NCBI GenBank assembly: GCA_029961105.1
Contig: JASBVO010000011.1
Span: forward strand, 173,201 to 237,200
Direction of reading: 5' to 3'
DNA from: Micrococcus sp.
Lineage (GTDB): Bacteria > Actinomycetota > Actinomycetes > Actinomycetales > Micrococcaceae
Length of the DNA stretch: 64,000 nucleotides
How positions within the stretch are numbered: the first letter of the stretch is position 1; the number at the start of each line of letters is the position of its first letter. The notes below the pieces were generated by a model. The model saw nothing but the letters and a program-made list of their open reading frames with translations, had not been told where the DNA came from and ran no database searches. Made by a program: the position numbers and the translations under genes. This document shows, one piece after another, positions 26,141 through 35,166 of this stretch.

Positions 26141-26950
26141 TCATGCCGCCGGGACCCGCTCCAGCAGCGCCGCCCACGGCCGGTCCAGGACCCGGGTCCG
26201 CCCTCCGTACTGCGCGCCCCCGTAGGCCTGGCGCAGTCCCGCGGCCACGGTCTCCACGGTGATCCCGGGCGCGGCATCGCAGGCGGCGCCGGCCGTCGTC
26301 GGGTCCCAGTCCAGCCCCAGGGCCGCGTAGACGTCCACGAGCACCGCCCGCACCGGCTCGGGGTCCTCGACCACGAGGGACGATGAGAACAACCACGCAC
26401 CCTTGACCACCCGCTGGGCGGTGCCGGCCAGCTTCACGGGCCCGCGGGCGGACCCGTCCGGGCCGTCCGGCAGCGGCGTGTGGACCGAGAACTCCCCGGC
26501 GCAGTACTCCCCCGGGATCTCCCCGACGGCGGCGGGGACGCCCTGCGCGCGGAACACGTCCGTGAACAGGGCGCCGAAGGCCGAGAAGCGGTCCCGGAAG
26601 CCCTCCATGGCGTGGGTGTCGCGCTGGATGTGGTCCACCACCAGGCTGCCCGGGTGGTAGGCGGCGGCCCGGCCGCCGGCACGCCGGACCACCGGGGCGA
26701 AGCCGTGGTCCCGGCAGGCCTGCTGTGCGCGGTCGAAACCGGGCAGCCGGGTGTCCCGCTGGCCGAAGGCGACCGTGGGAGCGGGCCGGTACAGGCGGAC
26801 CAGGGGCGCGGCCAGCTCCCCGGCCTGGGCGGCGCGCAGCAGGGTGATGCCGTAGTCGAGGTCCTCCACTGCGCCCAGCGTGGCGTCCTGGCGGACCCAG
26901 TGGAGCGGCGGCCCCTGCACGGACGGCCCTGGCACCGGCGTCTCAGGCAC
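26141..26950 (-). CDS. Lipoate-protein ligase A / biotin ligase family protein
   Basis: A 269-residue protein of the BPL/LplA/LipB fold, which attaches lipoate or a related acyl group to protein lysines. The core R-R-A-G-G-R-A-A-A-Y-H-P-G-S-L matches the R-R-x-x-G-G-x-A-x-x-H-x-x-G family motif, and K-L-A-G-T-A-Q-R holds the catalytic lysine. It starts at GTG, overlapping the upstream thioesterase by eight bases. Ligase versus octanoyltransferase cannot be decided here. Confidence 0.88.
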   Translation of the reverse strand: MPETPVPGPSVQGPPLHWVRQDATLGAVEDLDYGITLLRAAQAGELAAPLVRLYRPAPTVAFGQRDTRLPGFDRAQQACRDHGFAPVVRRAGGRAAAYHPGSLVVDHIQRDTHAMEGFRDRFSAFGALFTDVFRAQGVPAAVGEIPGEYCAGEFSVHTPLPDGPDGSARGPVKLAGTAQRVVKGAWLFSSSLVVEDPEPVRAVLVDVYAALGLDWDPTTAGAACDAAPGITVETVAAGLRQAYGGAQYGGRTRVLDRPWAALLERVPAA

Positions 26951-27809
26951 CGGCGGCGGGGACCTTGCGCACGGTCTGGATCTGCTCGGAACGTCCGAAG
27001 GGGCCCTGCTCGTCGTGCAGGGCCGCGGAGGTCAGGCCGATGCCGTCAGGGCCGAGGTGGGACGTGGTCGCCAGGCCGAGCCAGCCGCCGACCGGCTCGC
27101 GGTACAGGTGGACCTGCAGGTCCACGTTCGCGTAACCGTAACCGCCCGGCCCGTTCGGCAGCACGGGGGCCACCCCATTGGCGGTGTCCACCATGCCCAT
27201 CAGCTTCACGAGGTCAGTGGTCGGCTCCCCGGCGATCATGTCCACGCCGGACGTCATCCAGCACCTGCCGTGCCCCGGCGCGTGGTCCGGGGCGACGCGG
27301 ATGTCCAGGGACCGGATGTACCCGCCGGGCCAGCGCTGTCCCATCTCCGGGTAGTGGGCGCAGTGCGCCACGGGCGCCAGGGCGGGTTCGTTCTCGACGG
27401 CGCGGTCAGCGGTGTCCGAGGTGACCAGGCGCCAGGCACGGGCCACGAGGGCGGCCCGGCCCTGGGCCTCGAGCGTGGACTCCACGAGCTCGATCGTCCG
27501 CCCGGGCCGGACCGTGCGCGTGGTGATCGTCAGCGGTCCGTAGTGCAGCGTCCCGAGGATCTCGAAGGACAGCCGGGCCAGTCGCAGGTCGGGCCGCGGC
27601 TCGTGGGCCAGGATCTCGGCGGTCACCAGGCCGGACACCGGGGCCATGTGCAGCTCATCGTCCCGCCACGCGCCCTGCGCGTGGATCACCGAGTCGACGT
27701 CCGAGATCCGCGCGCCGTCCTCGACGCGCGGGGGCGAGGTGCGCTGGAAGTTGGCGTCGACGTCGTGCTCCTCGAGGTGGGGCCGCCCGGCGGCAGTGGT
27801 GGAGGTCAT
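26943..27809 (-). CDS. Thioesterase family protein (double hot-dog, TesB-like)
   Basis: A 288-residue protein fitting the tandem hot-dog acyl-CoA thioesterase family. The N-terminal half has the G-L-V-T-A-E-I-L-A-H and R-L-S-F-E-I-L-G segments. The C-terminal half has W-M-T-S-G-V-D-M-I-A-G and the Y-A-N-V-D-L-Q-V-H-L-Y-R strand with its conserved Asp. An ATG three codons upstream is an alternative start. Its end overlaps the LplA-like gene by eight bases, so the two are coexpressed. The acyl substrate is unknown. Confidence 0.85.
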   Translation of the reverse strand: MTSTTAAGRPHLEEHDVDANFQRTSPPRVEDGARISDVDSVIHAQGAWRDDELHMAPVSGLVTAEILAHEPRPDLRLARLSFEILGTLHYGPLTITTRTVRPGRTIELVESTLEAQGRAALVARAWRLVTSDTADRAVENEPALAPVAHCAHYPEMGQRWPGGYIRSLDIRVAPDHAPGHGRCWMTSGVDMIAGEPTTDLVKLMGMVDTANGVAPVLPNGPGGYGYANVDLQVHLYREPVGGWLGLATTSHLGPDGIGLTSAALHDEQGPFGRSEQIQTVRKVPAAGA

Positions 27810-27876
27810 GCGATCCATCCTGCCATCGTCGGGCGCGTGCCGGTCATGATTTCCGCACCGGATCACTGCTCACTCC

Positions 27877-27907
27877 TTGACGACGCGGTCGCCGGAGCGG
27901 CTACGCT
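27877..27907 (+). promoter_or_regulatory. Possible sigma-70-type promoter for the membrane-protein gene
   Basis: A TTGACG -35-like hexamer and a TACGCT -10-like hexamer lie 19 bases apart, about 160 bases upstream of the first DUF1624/DUF418-type gene. Spacing is longer than ideal. Confidence 0.3.
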
Positions 27908-28064
27908 GGGCCACCACGGATCGTAGGACACGTTCACGAGTCCGCTACTCGCCCGCTACGTGTCCACCCCCTGGCGAACGTCCCCGAACCACGCACGGGA
28001 GGTCCCCACCATGGACCACGGCACACCCTCACCTGCACCCTGAGAACGAATCCTGGATCCTCTG

Positions 28065-29456
28065 ATGGGCGCTGAGCGGCCGAACACGGTCTCCACCGGT
28101 GAACCTGCCGATCGCACTGCGGCGGCGGAGCCCGCGCGGCCCCCCTCGCGGCGCGCCATGGGCGTCGACGTAGCCCGGGCCGTGGCGCTGATCGGGATGA
28201 TCGCCGTCCACGTCTTCCCCGCGGACACCGAGGACGGCGGCCTGACCTGGTCGTTCGGCATCTTCGGCGGTCGTGCGGCGGCCCTGTTCGCCCTGCTCGC
28301 CGGAGTCTCCATCGCCTTCGTGGAGAAGCGGTCCCGGGGACAGCTGTATGGCCGCACCCTGAGGGCCGACCGGGCCGCCCTGGTCGTCCGGGGCCTGTTG
28401 ATCCTGCTGGTGGGCCTGTTGCTGGGCCACCTGGACACGCCGATCCTGACGATCATCCCCTACTTCGGCGTCCTGTTCCTCCTGGCGCTGCCGTTCTACG
28501 GCCGTTCCTCCCGCACGCTGCTCATCGCCGCCGCCGTCTTCTCCGTCCTCGGGCCCGTCCTGCGGCACCTGCTCGCCGGCCATATCCCGGAACAGGTCGA
28601 TCCGGAGGCCGACTACACCCTGGTCACCGCAGCGCAGCGGCCGGACCTGTTCGCCCTCGACATGCTGCTGACCGGGTACTACCCGGCGATCCTCTGGATG
28701 GTCTACCTCTGCGTGGGCATGGTCATCGGACGGCAGGTGCTCACGTCACGCCGGCTCGCGCTGACCCTGCTGGGCTGGGGTTCGGCGCTGGCCGTGGTGG
28801 CCTGGAGCGTCTCGAAGATCCTGCTCGGCCCGGCCGGCGGACTGCAGCGCCTGATCGAGGCCACACCGTCGATGACGGGGGACGATATCGCCGAGGTGCT
28901 GGCCTTCGGCCCGGATGCGGGCCTGATGCCGAACACGACGTGGTGGTGGCTGGCGGCGGTCTCGCCCTACTCCGAGACACCGCTCAACCTCCTGCACAAC
29001 CTCGGCGCGGCCCTGGCCGCCCTGGGCCTGGCCCTGTTGGTCACCCGCCACGGAGGCAAGGTCTTCTCGCCCTTCGCGGCGATCGGGGCGATGACGCTGA
29101 CGCTGTACTCGGCACACTGCATCGTGCTCATGCTCGAGGTTCTGCCGGAGGACCGTCCGGTGGCGACCCTGTGGATCCAGGTGATCGCGTTCATGCTCTT
29201 CGCGCTGATGTGGCGCGCCTCGATGGGCAAGGGCCCGCTGGAGGCGGTCATCTCCGAGGCCAGCGACTGGACCCGGCACCGGGTGCGAGGGAACGCCGCC
29301 GTCCCCTCCCCGGACGGGGTGCGACCGCTGCCGGACGCGACCGCCCTCGGCCCGCTCGCCGGAGGCCGGCCGCCGCCGGACGACGGCGCATCCCTGCGCC
29401 CGCGAAAGGATCCCGATGGACAGCGGGTCCGCTCGACCAAGCCACACCACACCTAG
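28065..29456 (+). CDS. Multi-pass membrane protein, DUF1624/DUF418 type (acyltransferase-like), copy 1
   Basis: A 463-residue protein with about ten membrane segments. The first helix contains G-V-D-V-A-R-A-V-A-L-I-G-M-I-A-V-H and the last third has I-G-A-M-T-L-T-L-Y-S-A-H, the shape of heparan-alpha-glucosaminide N-acetyltransferase-like/DUF418 proteins. The H-V-F residues at the end of helix 1 may be catalytic. The tail after residue 400 is hydrophilic and variable. It is a paralogue of the gene at 33.8 kb. The reaction, possibly acetylation of a cell-envelope sugar, is not established. Confidence 0.85.
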   Translation: MGAERPNTVSTGEPADRTAAAEPARPPSRRAMGVDVARAVALIGMIAVHVFPADTEDGGLTWSFGIFGGRAAALFALLAGVSIAFVEKRSRGQLYGRTLRADRAALVVRGLLILLVGLLLGHLDTPILTIIPYFGVLFLLALPFYGRSSRTLLIAAAVFSVLGPVLRHLLAGHIPEQVDPEADYTLVTAAQRPDLFALDMLLTGYYPAILWMVYLCVGMVIGRQVLTSRRLALTLLGWGSALAVVAWSVSKILLGPAGGLQRLIEATPSMTGDDIAEVLAFGPDAGLMPNTTWWWLAAVSPYSETPLNLLHNLGAALAALGLALLVTRHGGKVFSPFAAIGAMTLTLYSAHCIVLMLEVLPEDRPVATLWIQVIAFMLFALMWRASMGKGPLEAVISEASDWTRHRVRGNAAVPSPDGVRPLPDATALGPLAGGRPPPDDGASLRPRKDPDGQRVRSTKPHHT

Positions 29457-29468
29457 GGAGGACCGGGG

Positions 29469-30419
29469 ATGAGGACATTGATTGTCGGGGCCGGAGCGAC
29501 GGGCGGCTTCTTCGGCACCCGCCTGGCCCTGGCCGGCCGCGACGTGACGTACCTGGTCCATCCGCACCGGGCCGACCAGCTGCGCCACGGGCTGCGCGTC
29601 TACGGGCCCGGGTATGACGAGACGGTTCCCGTCCGGGCCGTCACGGCGGGCGAGCTGGACGGAACCTACGACCTGGTCCTGCTCATGGTGAAGGCCTGGT
29701 CCCTGGACTCGGCGCTGGAGGACATCGCCCCGGCGGTCGGCCCCGGCACCACGGTCCTGCCGCTGCTCAACGGCCTGGCCCATCTGGAGATCCTCAACGA
29801 CCGCCTCGGCCACCATGCCGTCCTGGGCGGGATCGTCCGCGTGGTCTGCACCCTGACACCGGAGGGCGAGGTCCTCCAGCTCAAGCCCAAGGCGGGGCTC
29901 ATCTTCGGCGAACAGGACGGGCGCCCCACGGACCGGGTCTCCGCCGTCAGGCAGGAACTGGACGTCCCGGGATACCGCCTGACCCTGGCCGAGGACGTCC
30001 TGGCCGCCATGTGGCACAAGTGGGCGTTCATCGTGGCCGGCGGGACCATGACCTGCTTGATGCGCGGAAGCATCGGCAGCATCCTCGCCGTCCCCGGAGG
30101 GAGGGACTTCGTGCTCAGCGTGATCGACGAGACCGAACGGGTGGCCCAGGCCGCCGGCTATCCGCCGTCGGCCGCAGCGCATGCGGCGAGCCTGGAGATG
30201 TTCACGGAGGAGGGGTCGGTGTTCACCTCGTCCCTCTACCGGGACGTGCTGGCCGGGTCCGCTCACGAAGGGGAACACCTGCTGGGCCAGTACGTGGCCA
30301 CGGCCGAGCGGCTCGGCGTGGACGTGCCCCTGACGCGGTTGGCACTGACCCAGCTCCGGGTCCACGACCAGAGCGCCACCCGCTCGGTTCAGCGGTCCGC
30401 GATCCCCGTCGAAGGGTGA
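29469..30419 (+). CDS. panE: 2-dehydropantoate 2-reductase family protein
   Basis: A 316-residue protein with the N-terminal Rossmann loop G-A-G-A-T-G-G-F-F-G at residues 7-16, a M-V-K-A-W-S segment and the M-W-H-K-W-A-F catalytic-lysine helix. PanE reduces ketopantoate to pantoate with NADPH in pantothenate synthesis. Many ApbA/PanE paralogues act on other keto acids, so the symbol is tentative. It starts 12 bases after the membrane-protein stop with GGAGGA ahead of the ATG, so it is probably co-transcribed. Confidence 0.82.
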   Translation: MRTLIVGAGATGGFFGTRLALAGRDVTYLVHPHRADQLRHGLRVYGPGYDETVPVRAVTAGELDGTYDLVLLMVKAWSLDSALEDIAPAVGPGTTVLPLLNGLAHLEILNDRLGHHAVLGGIVRVVCTLTPEGEVLQLKPKAGLIFGEQDGRPTDRVSAVRQELDVPGYRLTLAEDVLAAMWHKWAFIVAGGTMTCLMRGSIGSILAVPGGRDFVLSVIDETERVAQAAGYPPSAAAHAASLEMFTEEGSVFTSSLYRDVLAGSAHEGEHLLGQYVATAERLGVDVPLTRLALTQLRVHDQSATRSVQRSAIPVEG

Positions 30420-30424
30420 CGCGG

Positions 30425-30451
30425 GGGCCGGCCACGGCCCCTGGCCGGCCC
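30425..30451. terminator. Strong stem-loop between panE and the amidase gene
   Basis: Arms GGGCCGGCCA and TGGCCGGCCC pair perfectly around a 7-base loop. It lies between two convergent genes whose stops are 55 bases apart and can serve both. No T-run follows. Confidence 0.65.
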
Positions 30452-30474
30452 GCGCACCGGCCCTCGACCGTGGA

Positions 30475-33345
30475 TCAGCCGTGGATCTTGCGCAGGACCG
30501 TCGACTGCAGAGGCCCATCGTAGAAGGACTGGAGGAAGGCGGCTGCCTCCGCGCGGCTGATGTTCTGCGTCTGCCGGAAGGTGCTGTCCGCGTAGCCGGA
30601 GGTGACGCCCTGGGAACGCAGCCACGTGATGGCCTCGTAGTTCGCCGAGCGCGGGGTCATGTCCTTGAAGGGGGAGGCAGCCGGGGCCCTGTACCCCGTG
30701 GGGTCGGCCAGCCGGTACAGGAAGGCCGCGAATTCCCCGCGAGACACGGACTGGTTCGGCCGGAAGGTGCGGTCGGTGTAGCCCACGGAGATCTCACGGT
30801 CCGCGAACCAGTCGATCGCGTCCGCGTAGGCGGTCTTCACGTCCTTGAACGCGGTCCCGTCGGCTCGGCGGGTCACGGCGCTCAGCTTGTAGATGAACTG
30901 GGCCGTCTCACCGCGCGTGACGTCCTGGTTCTTGCGGAAGGTCTGGTCCGAGGAATACCCGACCGAGATCTTCTCGCACGCCATCCACTGGATCGCAGTG
31001 AAGTGGCCGGAGCCGGGCCGGTTGTCCGTGAACTGCGGGCCGCAACTGGCCCGGTGCAGGGCCACGGCGTCCGAGGTCTGGCCCGGACGGGTCAGTGCCG
31101 CCGAGGTGAAGGTGATCGGGACGGAGTCCATCACCTTCAGCCGGACCGTGCCGGTGCCGCCCCCCGGCAGGTCGATGCCGCGGTACTTCGTCTGGCCGGC
31201 GGTGAACAGCAGGGTGCCGAGGTACGTGCCGTCCTGCTCCACCCGGACGCGGACGGTGCCGGATCCGACATTGGCCGCCAGGACCAGGCGGTCGGCCCGG
31301 GAGGCGCCGGAGATGTTGAGGATGCCACCGGCCCGGGTCGACCGGTAGCCCTTGCCCTCGACGCCGCCGGAGACGTCGACCCGCGCCATGCCGGACTCCC
31401 GAACCGACCCGTCGGTCCAGGACACCGGGCCCGTGTGCTGGCCGAGGTAGGTCTGGGCACTGACGTCCCCGCCACGGCGGGAGCGCACCGCGTACTGGGC
31501 CGTCTCGCCGGGGTTGTTGCTCAGGGTCGTGGAGGTTTCCGTGCCGGTCTTCCCGGCGCTCCAGGGCTGGGTGGTGATGTCTCCGCCGCCGTGCGGCACG
31601 GCCCGGTACATGATCTGGTAGTCCTCGGCCCCGGTGGCCGCGTTCCAGCGGCCGGTGGCCACGGCGCCGTTGCCCTCGAGGACGTAGTGGTCGGCGGGCC
31701 GGGACGGGGTGCCGAGGGCCTGGGTGGTGGCACCGTGGTTGCGCACGGCCTGGGTGACCCGGGCATCCACGTTCTGACGGATGGTGGGGATCCTGGCGTC
31801 CAGGTACCGGCCCGGGCACGCGGTGAAGTTGGTGACCTTGTGGCCGAGGATGGTCGGAACGGTCACCGTGGTGCCGGAGGACCAGCGGGCCGTTCCCTTG
31901 CCGCTCTGGGTCAGCCGCGTCGTCGCCATCGGGTCAACGTCGTAGCGGTAGGCCTGCCAGGCCAGCACGCGCTCGAGGGCAGTGACCATGGCGGCCGGGG
32001 CGGCCACCACGTCGTAGTTGCCCATGGCCGAGACGCCGATGGTGTCCGTGTTGAACCCGCCCGCCTGGGCGCCCTGCACCGGGGCGTCGATCGAGCCACG
32101 GCGGCCCTGGTAGATGGTGCCGTACTTGTCCACGAGGAACTGGTAGCCGATGTCGCCCCACTGGAGGCTGACGGCGTGGTAATTGAAAATGCCACGGATC
32201 TGGGCGTAGGCACCGGCCTGGGTGTAGTTGTTGGATCCGGCGGTGTGGTGGATGTACAGCGCCTTGAGGTTGGTGGAGGGCCGGCCCCAGTCCTGGACGA
32301 CTGACTCGTTGGCACCCCACTGGGCACGGGTGACGATCGCCGGCTTCAGGACGTCGGCGTTGGTGGCCACCGTCCGTGCGGCGGCGGAGCCGGTGAGCAG
32401 GCCCTGCTGCTGGTGTAGGGCGGGGACGAACGCGGCGGTGCCGGACGATGGGGCGGAGGCCGGAGCCGCCGTCGGCTCCTCGGCCTGCGGCAGCTGGGCC
32501 GGGGCGGGTGAGGCAGGGTTCAGCTTGCCGTCGGTCTCGGCGACGCCCGGGTTGATGATGTCCACCTGGAGCCCCTCCGGGACCTCGCCGTCCACCGTGG
32601 ACACCCGGGCCTGGACGGCGTCGGCGCCGCTGGTGACCAGCGGTTCGGTGCCGGTACGGTCCGCGCCTGGGCGCTCGTCACCGTCGTGGACCTCGAGGCT
32701 GGACCAGTCCGTCCAGGCGCCGTCCTCACGGACGCGGACGGAGACCTCGGTCACCTGGCCGGCGTCCTGCACGTCCCAGGTCACGCCCGCCACGATGAAG
32801 TCGATGGTCTCTGCCGGCGCCGTCAGCGCGGCGACCAGCTCGGTGTCCTCGGCCGGCAGGGCTGTCTCCGCCAGGTCCCCGGCCTCCGGGACGGTCTGGG
32901 CATCGGTCTCCGCCGTTGCCTTGGCCGCGATCTCCTCCGGGACCGGGATGGCGTCCTGCCGTGCCTTCTCGGAGACCACGGACGCGAGCGAGATCCGCGC
33001 CGCGCGCGTTCCGGCAGCCTGCGGGGTGGGCTGTCCGGACGCCGGGGCCGTGCTCGGCTCGGCGCTCGGGGCCGTGGTCGCCTCGGCCTCGGACCCGGCC
33101 GTCCCCGTCAGCGCCTCGGGATCGATGCCGGTGACGGCGAGGGTCTGCTGATCCTCTCCCTTGACCTCCGACGCGACCGCCGGGGCCTGCTGTCCCGCAG
33201 CGCCCTCGGCAGTGTCCGTCACGGACGGTGGTACGGGCGGGACCACCGGGCTGGCGGCCGCCGGCAGGACGGTGGTCGCGGCCAGGGCCGCTGCCAGGGT
33301 GGTGGCCGCGGAGGCGCGCAGGACGGGGCGGAGTGCCAAAGGCAT
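30475..33345 (-). CDS. Secreted N-acetylmuramoyl-L-alanine amidase with SLH repeats
   Basis: A 956-residue exported protein. The signal peptide is about residues 1-32. A long acidic, Ala/Thr-rich region and a beta-rich segment precede a PGRP/amidase_2 domain (about 340-540). That domain shows I-H-H-T-A-G, D-I-G-Y-Q-F and G-H-K-V-T-N-F-T-A-C-P-G zinc-site motifs. An Ig-like region follows, then three SLH repeats (about 770-956), each with S-V-G-Y or T-S-G-Y and F-R-x-x-Q-x-x-x-R-G/A-E. It probably cleaves peptidoglycan while anchored to the envelope. The SLH set resembles that of the 5'-nucleotidase at 50.4 kb. Confidence 0.92.
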   Translation of the reverse strand: MPLALRPVLRASAATTLAAALAATTVLPAAASPVVPPVPPSVTDTAEGAAGQQAPAVASEVKGEDQQTLAVTGIDPEALTGTAGSEAEATTAPSAEPSTAPASGQPTPQAAGTRAARISLASVVSEKARQDAIPVPEEIAAKATAETDAQTVPEAGDLAETALPAEDTELVAALTAPAETIDFIVAGVTWDVQDAGQVTEVSVRVREDGAWTDWSSLEVHDGDERPGADRTGTEPLVTSGADAVQARVSTVDGEVPEGLQVDIINPGVAETDGKLNPASPAPAQLPQAEEPTAAPASAPSSGTAAFVPALHQQQGLLTGSAAARTVATNADVLKPAIVTRAQWGANESVVQDWGRPSTNLKALYIHHTAGSNNYTQAGAYAQIRGIFNYHAVSLQWGDIGYQFLVDKYGTIYQGRRGSIDAPVQGAQAGGFNTDTIGVSAMGNYDVVAAPAAMVTALERVLAWQAYRYDVDPMATTRLTQSGKGTARWSSGTTVTVPTILGHKVTNFTACPGRYLDARIPTIRQNVDARVTQAVRNHGATTQALGTPSRPADHYVLEGNGAVATGRWNAATGAEDYQIMYRAVPHGGGDITTQPWSAGKTGTETSTTLSNNPGETAQYAVRSRRGGDVSAQTYLGQHTGPVSWTDGSVRESGMARVDVSGGVEGKGYRSTRAGGILNISGASRADRLVLAANVGSGTVRVRVEQDGTYLGTLLFTAGQTKYRGIDLPGGGTGTVRLKVMDSVPITFTSAALTRPGQTSDAVALHRASCGPQFTDNRPGSGHFTAIQWMACEKISVGYSSDQTFRKNQDVTRGETAQFIYKLSAVTRRADGTAFKDVKTAYADAIDWFADREISVGYTDRTFRPNQSVSRGEFAAFLYRLADPTGYRAPAASPFKDMTPRSANYEAITWLRSQGVTSGYADSTFRQTQNISRAEAAAFLQSFYDGPLQSTVLRKIHG

Positions 33346-33837
33346 GAGACGAGTTCCCTCAGACGTGATGCGTGGTGCGAACAGGGCGCCGAAGCAACCT
33401 CCGCGCCGCAGTCAGAGTACCAAGCAACCGTTGCAATGAGTAGACAATTGTCACAACTTGATCACTCTTCACACAGTGTTCGCGTGCTGTTCGGACGCGA
33501 CCGCGGCGGCGGGGATCGCCCAGCTCAGAGGCCTATGCATGACGCCGTGGCGGGGCGGCCGGTTTCGGACCGTTACCTCTCCGCACGGCTCAGTGCCCGT
33601 GACTTGCCTGGAACCGGGCGCGGCACGGGTCCCCGCGGGGCGGCCTCGGTGATCAGTCCGTGACGTGAACCGACCGGGGACGCCCGGCTCCGGGACCCCC
33701 AGGCGGTAGGCCACAGGTTGCGCACAGCGGCGTCATAAGTCCGACCAAGTCAGCGCTGTTGAACTCGGAACTGAACCAGCCACACGATCGGCCAGACACC
33801 AGGAACGACCTCTGGCCGGCGAGGACGAGGAACAGTG
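33346..33837. other. Intergenic region between the amidase and the second membrane-protein gene
   Basis: About 490 bases holding the divergent promoters. The stretch next to the amidase is AT-richer (around 33420-33480). At 33599-33663 there is a hairpin-forming sequence that resembles the one downstream of nrdF. No protein-coding gene with a credible start and homologous features was recognised. Confidence 0.55.
33599..33663. repeat. Copy B of a ~65-bp hairpin-bearing repeat
   Basis: About three quarters of positions match the sequence at 37748-37810 downstream of nrdF, including the shared blocks GGCACGGGTCC and GATCAGTCCGTGA. Both copies can form a hairpin although the arm sequences differ. 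Here it lies in a promoter region rather than behind a gene, so it may be a relic or a mobile structured element. Confidence 0.5.
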
Positions 33838-35154
33838 ATGAGTGCAGAACACGTCTCACCGGGACCTGCCGTGGATCCCCCCACGGCAACGACCAAGCAG
33901 GCCGGCAGGCGACTGATCGGCATCGACGCCGCCCGCGGCCTGGCGTTGATCGGGTTGATGGCCATCCACCTGTTCCCCTCCGCTGATGAGGACACCGGTG
34001 AGCCGACGCTGGCGTGGACCCTGTTCTCCGGGGACTCCGCCGCGCTGTTCGCGCTGCTGGCCGGCGTCGGCCTGGCCCTGTCCACCGGCGCGAGCGCCCC
34101 GCACCGGGGCCGGCGGATGACGGCGGACCGGGCGGGACTGGTGGTGCGGGCAGTACTGATCGGGATCGTGGGCATGGTGGTCGCCGCCATCCTGCCCTGG
34201 GATCCCCCGGCCTACGGCATCCTGCTCTACTACGCGGTGTTCTTCCTGCTGGCCATCCCCTTCCTGTCCCTGGGGACTCGCGCGCTGTTCGCCAGCGCGG
34301 CAGGCTTCGGCCTCGTGACCCCGATCCTGATCCAACGCCTGGGGCCGACGCTGCCGGAGTCCTCGGACTACAACCACACCGTGGTGACCGTGCTCACCGA
34401 ACCGCTCGCCACGGCCTCGGAGCTGCTGCTCACCGGCTCCTACCCGGCGCTGGCCTACATGACCTACCTGCTGGCCGGCCTGGGCCTGGGCCGGCTGGAT
34501 CTGCGCAGCCCACGAATCCAGGCGCTGATCGCCGGCGTCGGGGCGGGCCTGGCCGTGCTGGCCAACCTGCTCTCCCACCTGTTGCTGTACGCCGCGGGCG
34601 GCTACCAGGCCCTGCTGGCCACCGACGAGATGAGCCAGGCTGGCCTGGACGAGGCCCTGGTCTTCGGCCCGGACGTGCTGCCGGCCGACTCCGGGTGGTG
34701 GTTGGCCATCGCCACCCCGCACACCAATATGCCGTTGGCCCTGGCTGCCAGCCTGGGCATCAGCCTGCTGGTCCTGGGCGTCTTCCTGCTCCTGGCCGCG
34801 CTGGCCAGGCGGTGGCTGGCCCCGCTGGCGGCCATGGGCGCCATGACCCTGACCCTGTACACCGCGCACCTGCTCGCCCTGGCCCCGGAGGTCCACTACG
34901 AGGAGCCGGGCCTGTGGTTCGGTCTGCACTTGGCCGCTGCCGGCGTGTTCGCGTGGTTCTGGCACCGGCGCTTCGGCAAGGGACCCCTGGAACACGTCGT
35001 CTCCCACACCACCCAGGGCGTCCGGGCCGCCGTCACCGACAAGACGGTCGCCGGAACCGTCCAGGTCTCCCCAGCCGGACCCACCGGCGCGCCCGGGGAC
35101 GCCACCTCTCAGCATCATCCGGGTCGGCCCGGCGCAGGGCCGGGCTCATCGTAG
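33838..35154 (+). CDS. Multi-pass membrane protein, DUF1624/DUF418 type, copy 2
   Basis: A 438-residue paralogue of the protein at 28.1 kb with the same plan: G-I-D-A-A-R-G-L-A-L-I-G-L-M-A-I-H in helix 1, A-L-F-A-L-L-A-G-V-G, F-G-P-D before a Trp pair, and M-G-A-M-T-L-T-L-Y-T-A-H near the end, then a variable hydrophilic tail. The ATG is chosen over a GTG one codon upstream because GAGG is 7 bases before it. The M28 peptidase gene follows after 12 bases, so the two are probably coupled. Function unknown; acyl transfer to an envelope component is a guess. Confidence 0.85.
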   Translation: MSAEHVSPGPAVDPPTATTKQAGRRLIGIDAARGLALIGLMAIHLFPSADEDTGEPTLAWTLFSGDSAALFALLAGVGLALSTGASAPHRGRRMTADRAGLVVRAVLIGIVGMVVAAILPWDPPAYGILLYYAVFFLLAIPFLSLGTRALFASAAGFGLVTPILIQRLGPTLPESSDYNHTVVTVLTEPLATASELLLTGSYPALAYMTYLLAGLGLGRLDLRSPRIQALIAGVGAGLAVLANLLSHLLLYAAGGYQALLATDEMSQAGLDEALVFGPDVLPADSGWWLAIATPHTNMPLALAASLGISLLVLGVFLLLAALARRWLAPLAAMGAMTLTLYTAHLLALAPEVHYEEPGLWFGLHLAAAGVFAWFWHRRFGKGPLEHVVSHTTQGVRAAVTDKTVAGTVQVSPAGPTGAPGDATSQHHPGRPGAGPGSS

Positions 35155-35166
35155 GAGATGAGCACG

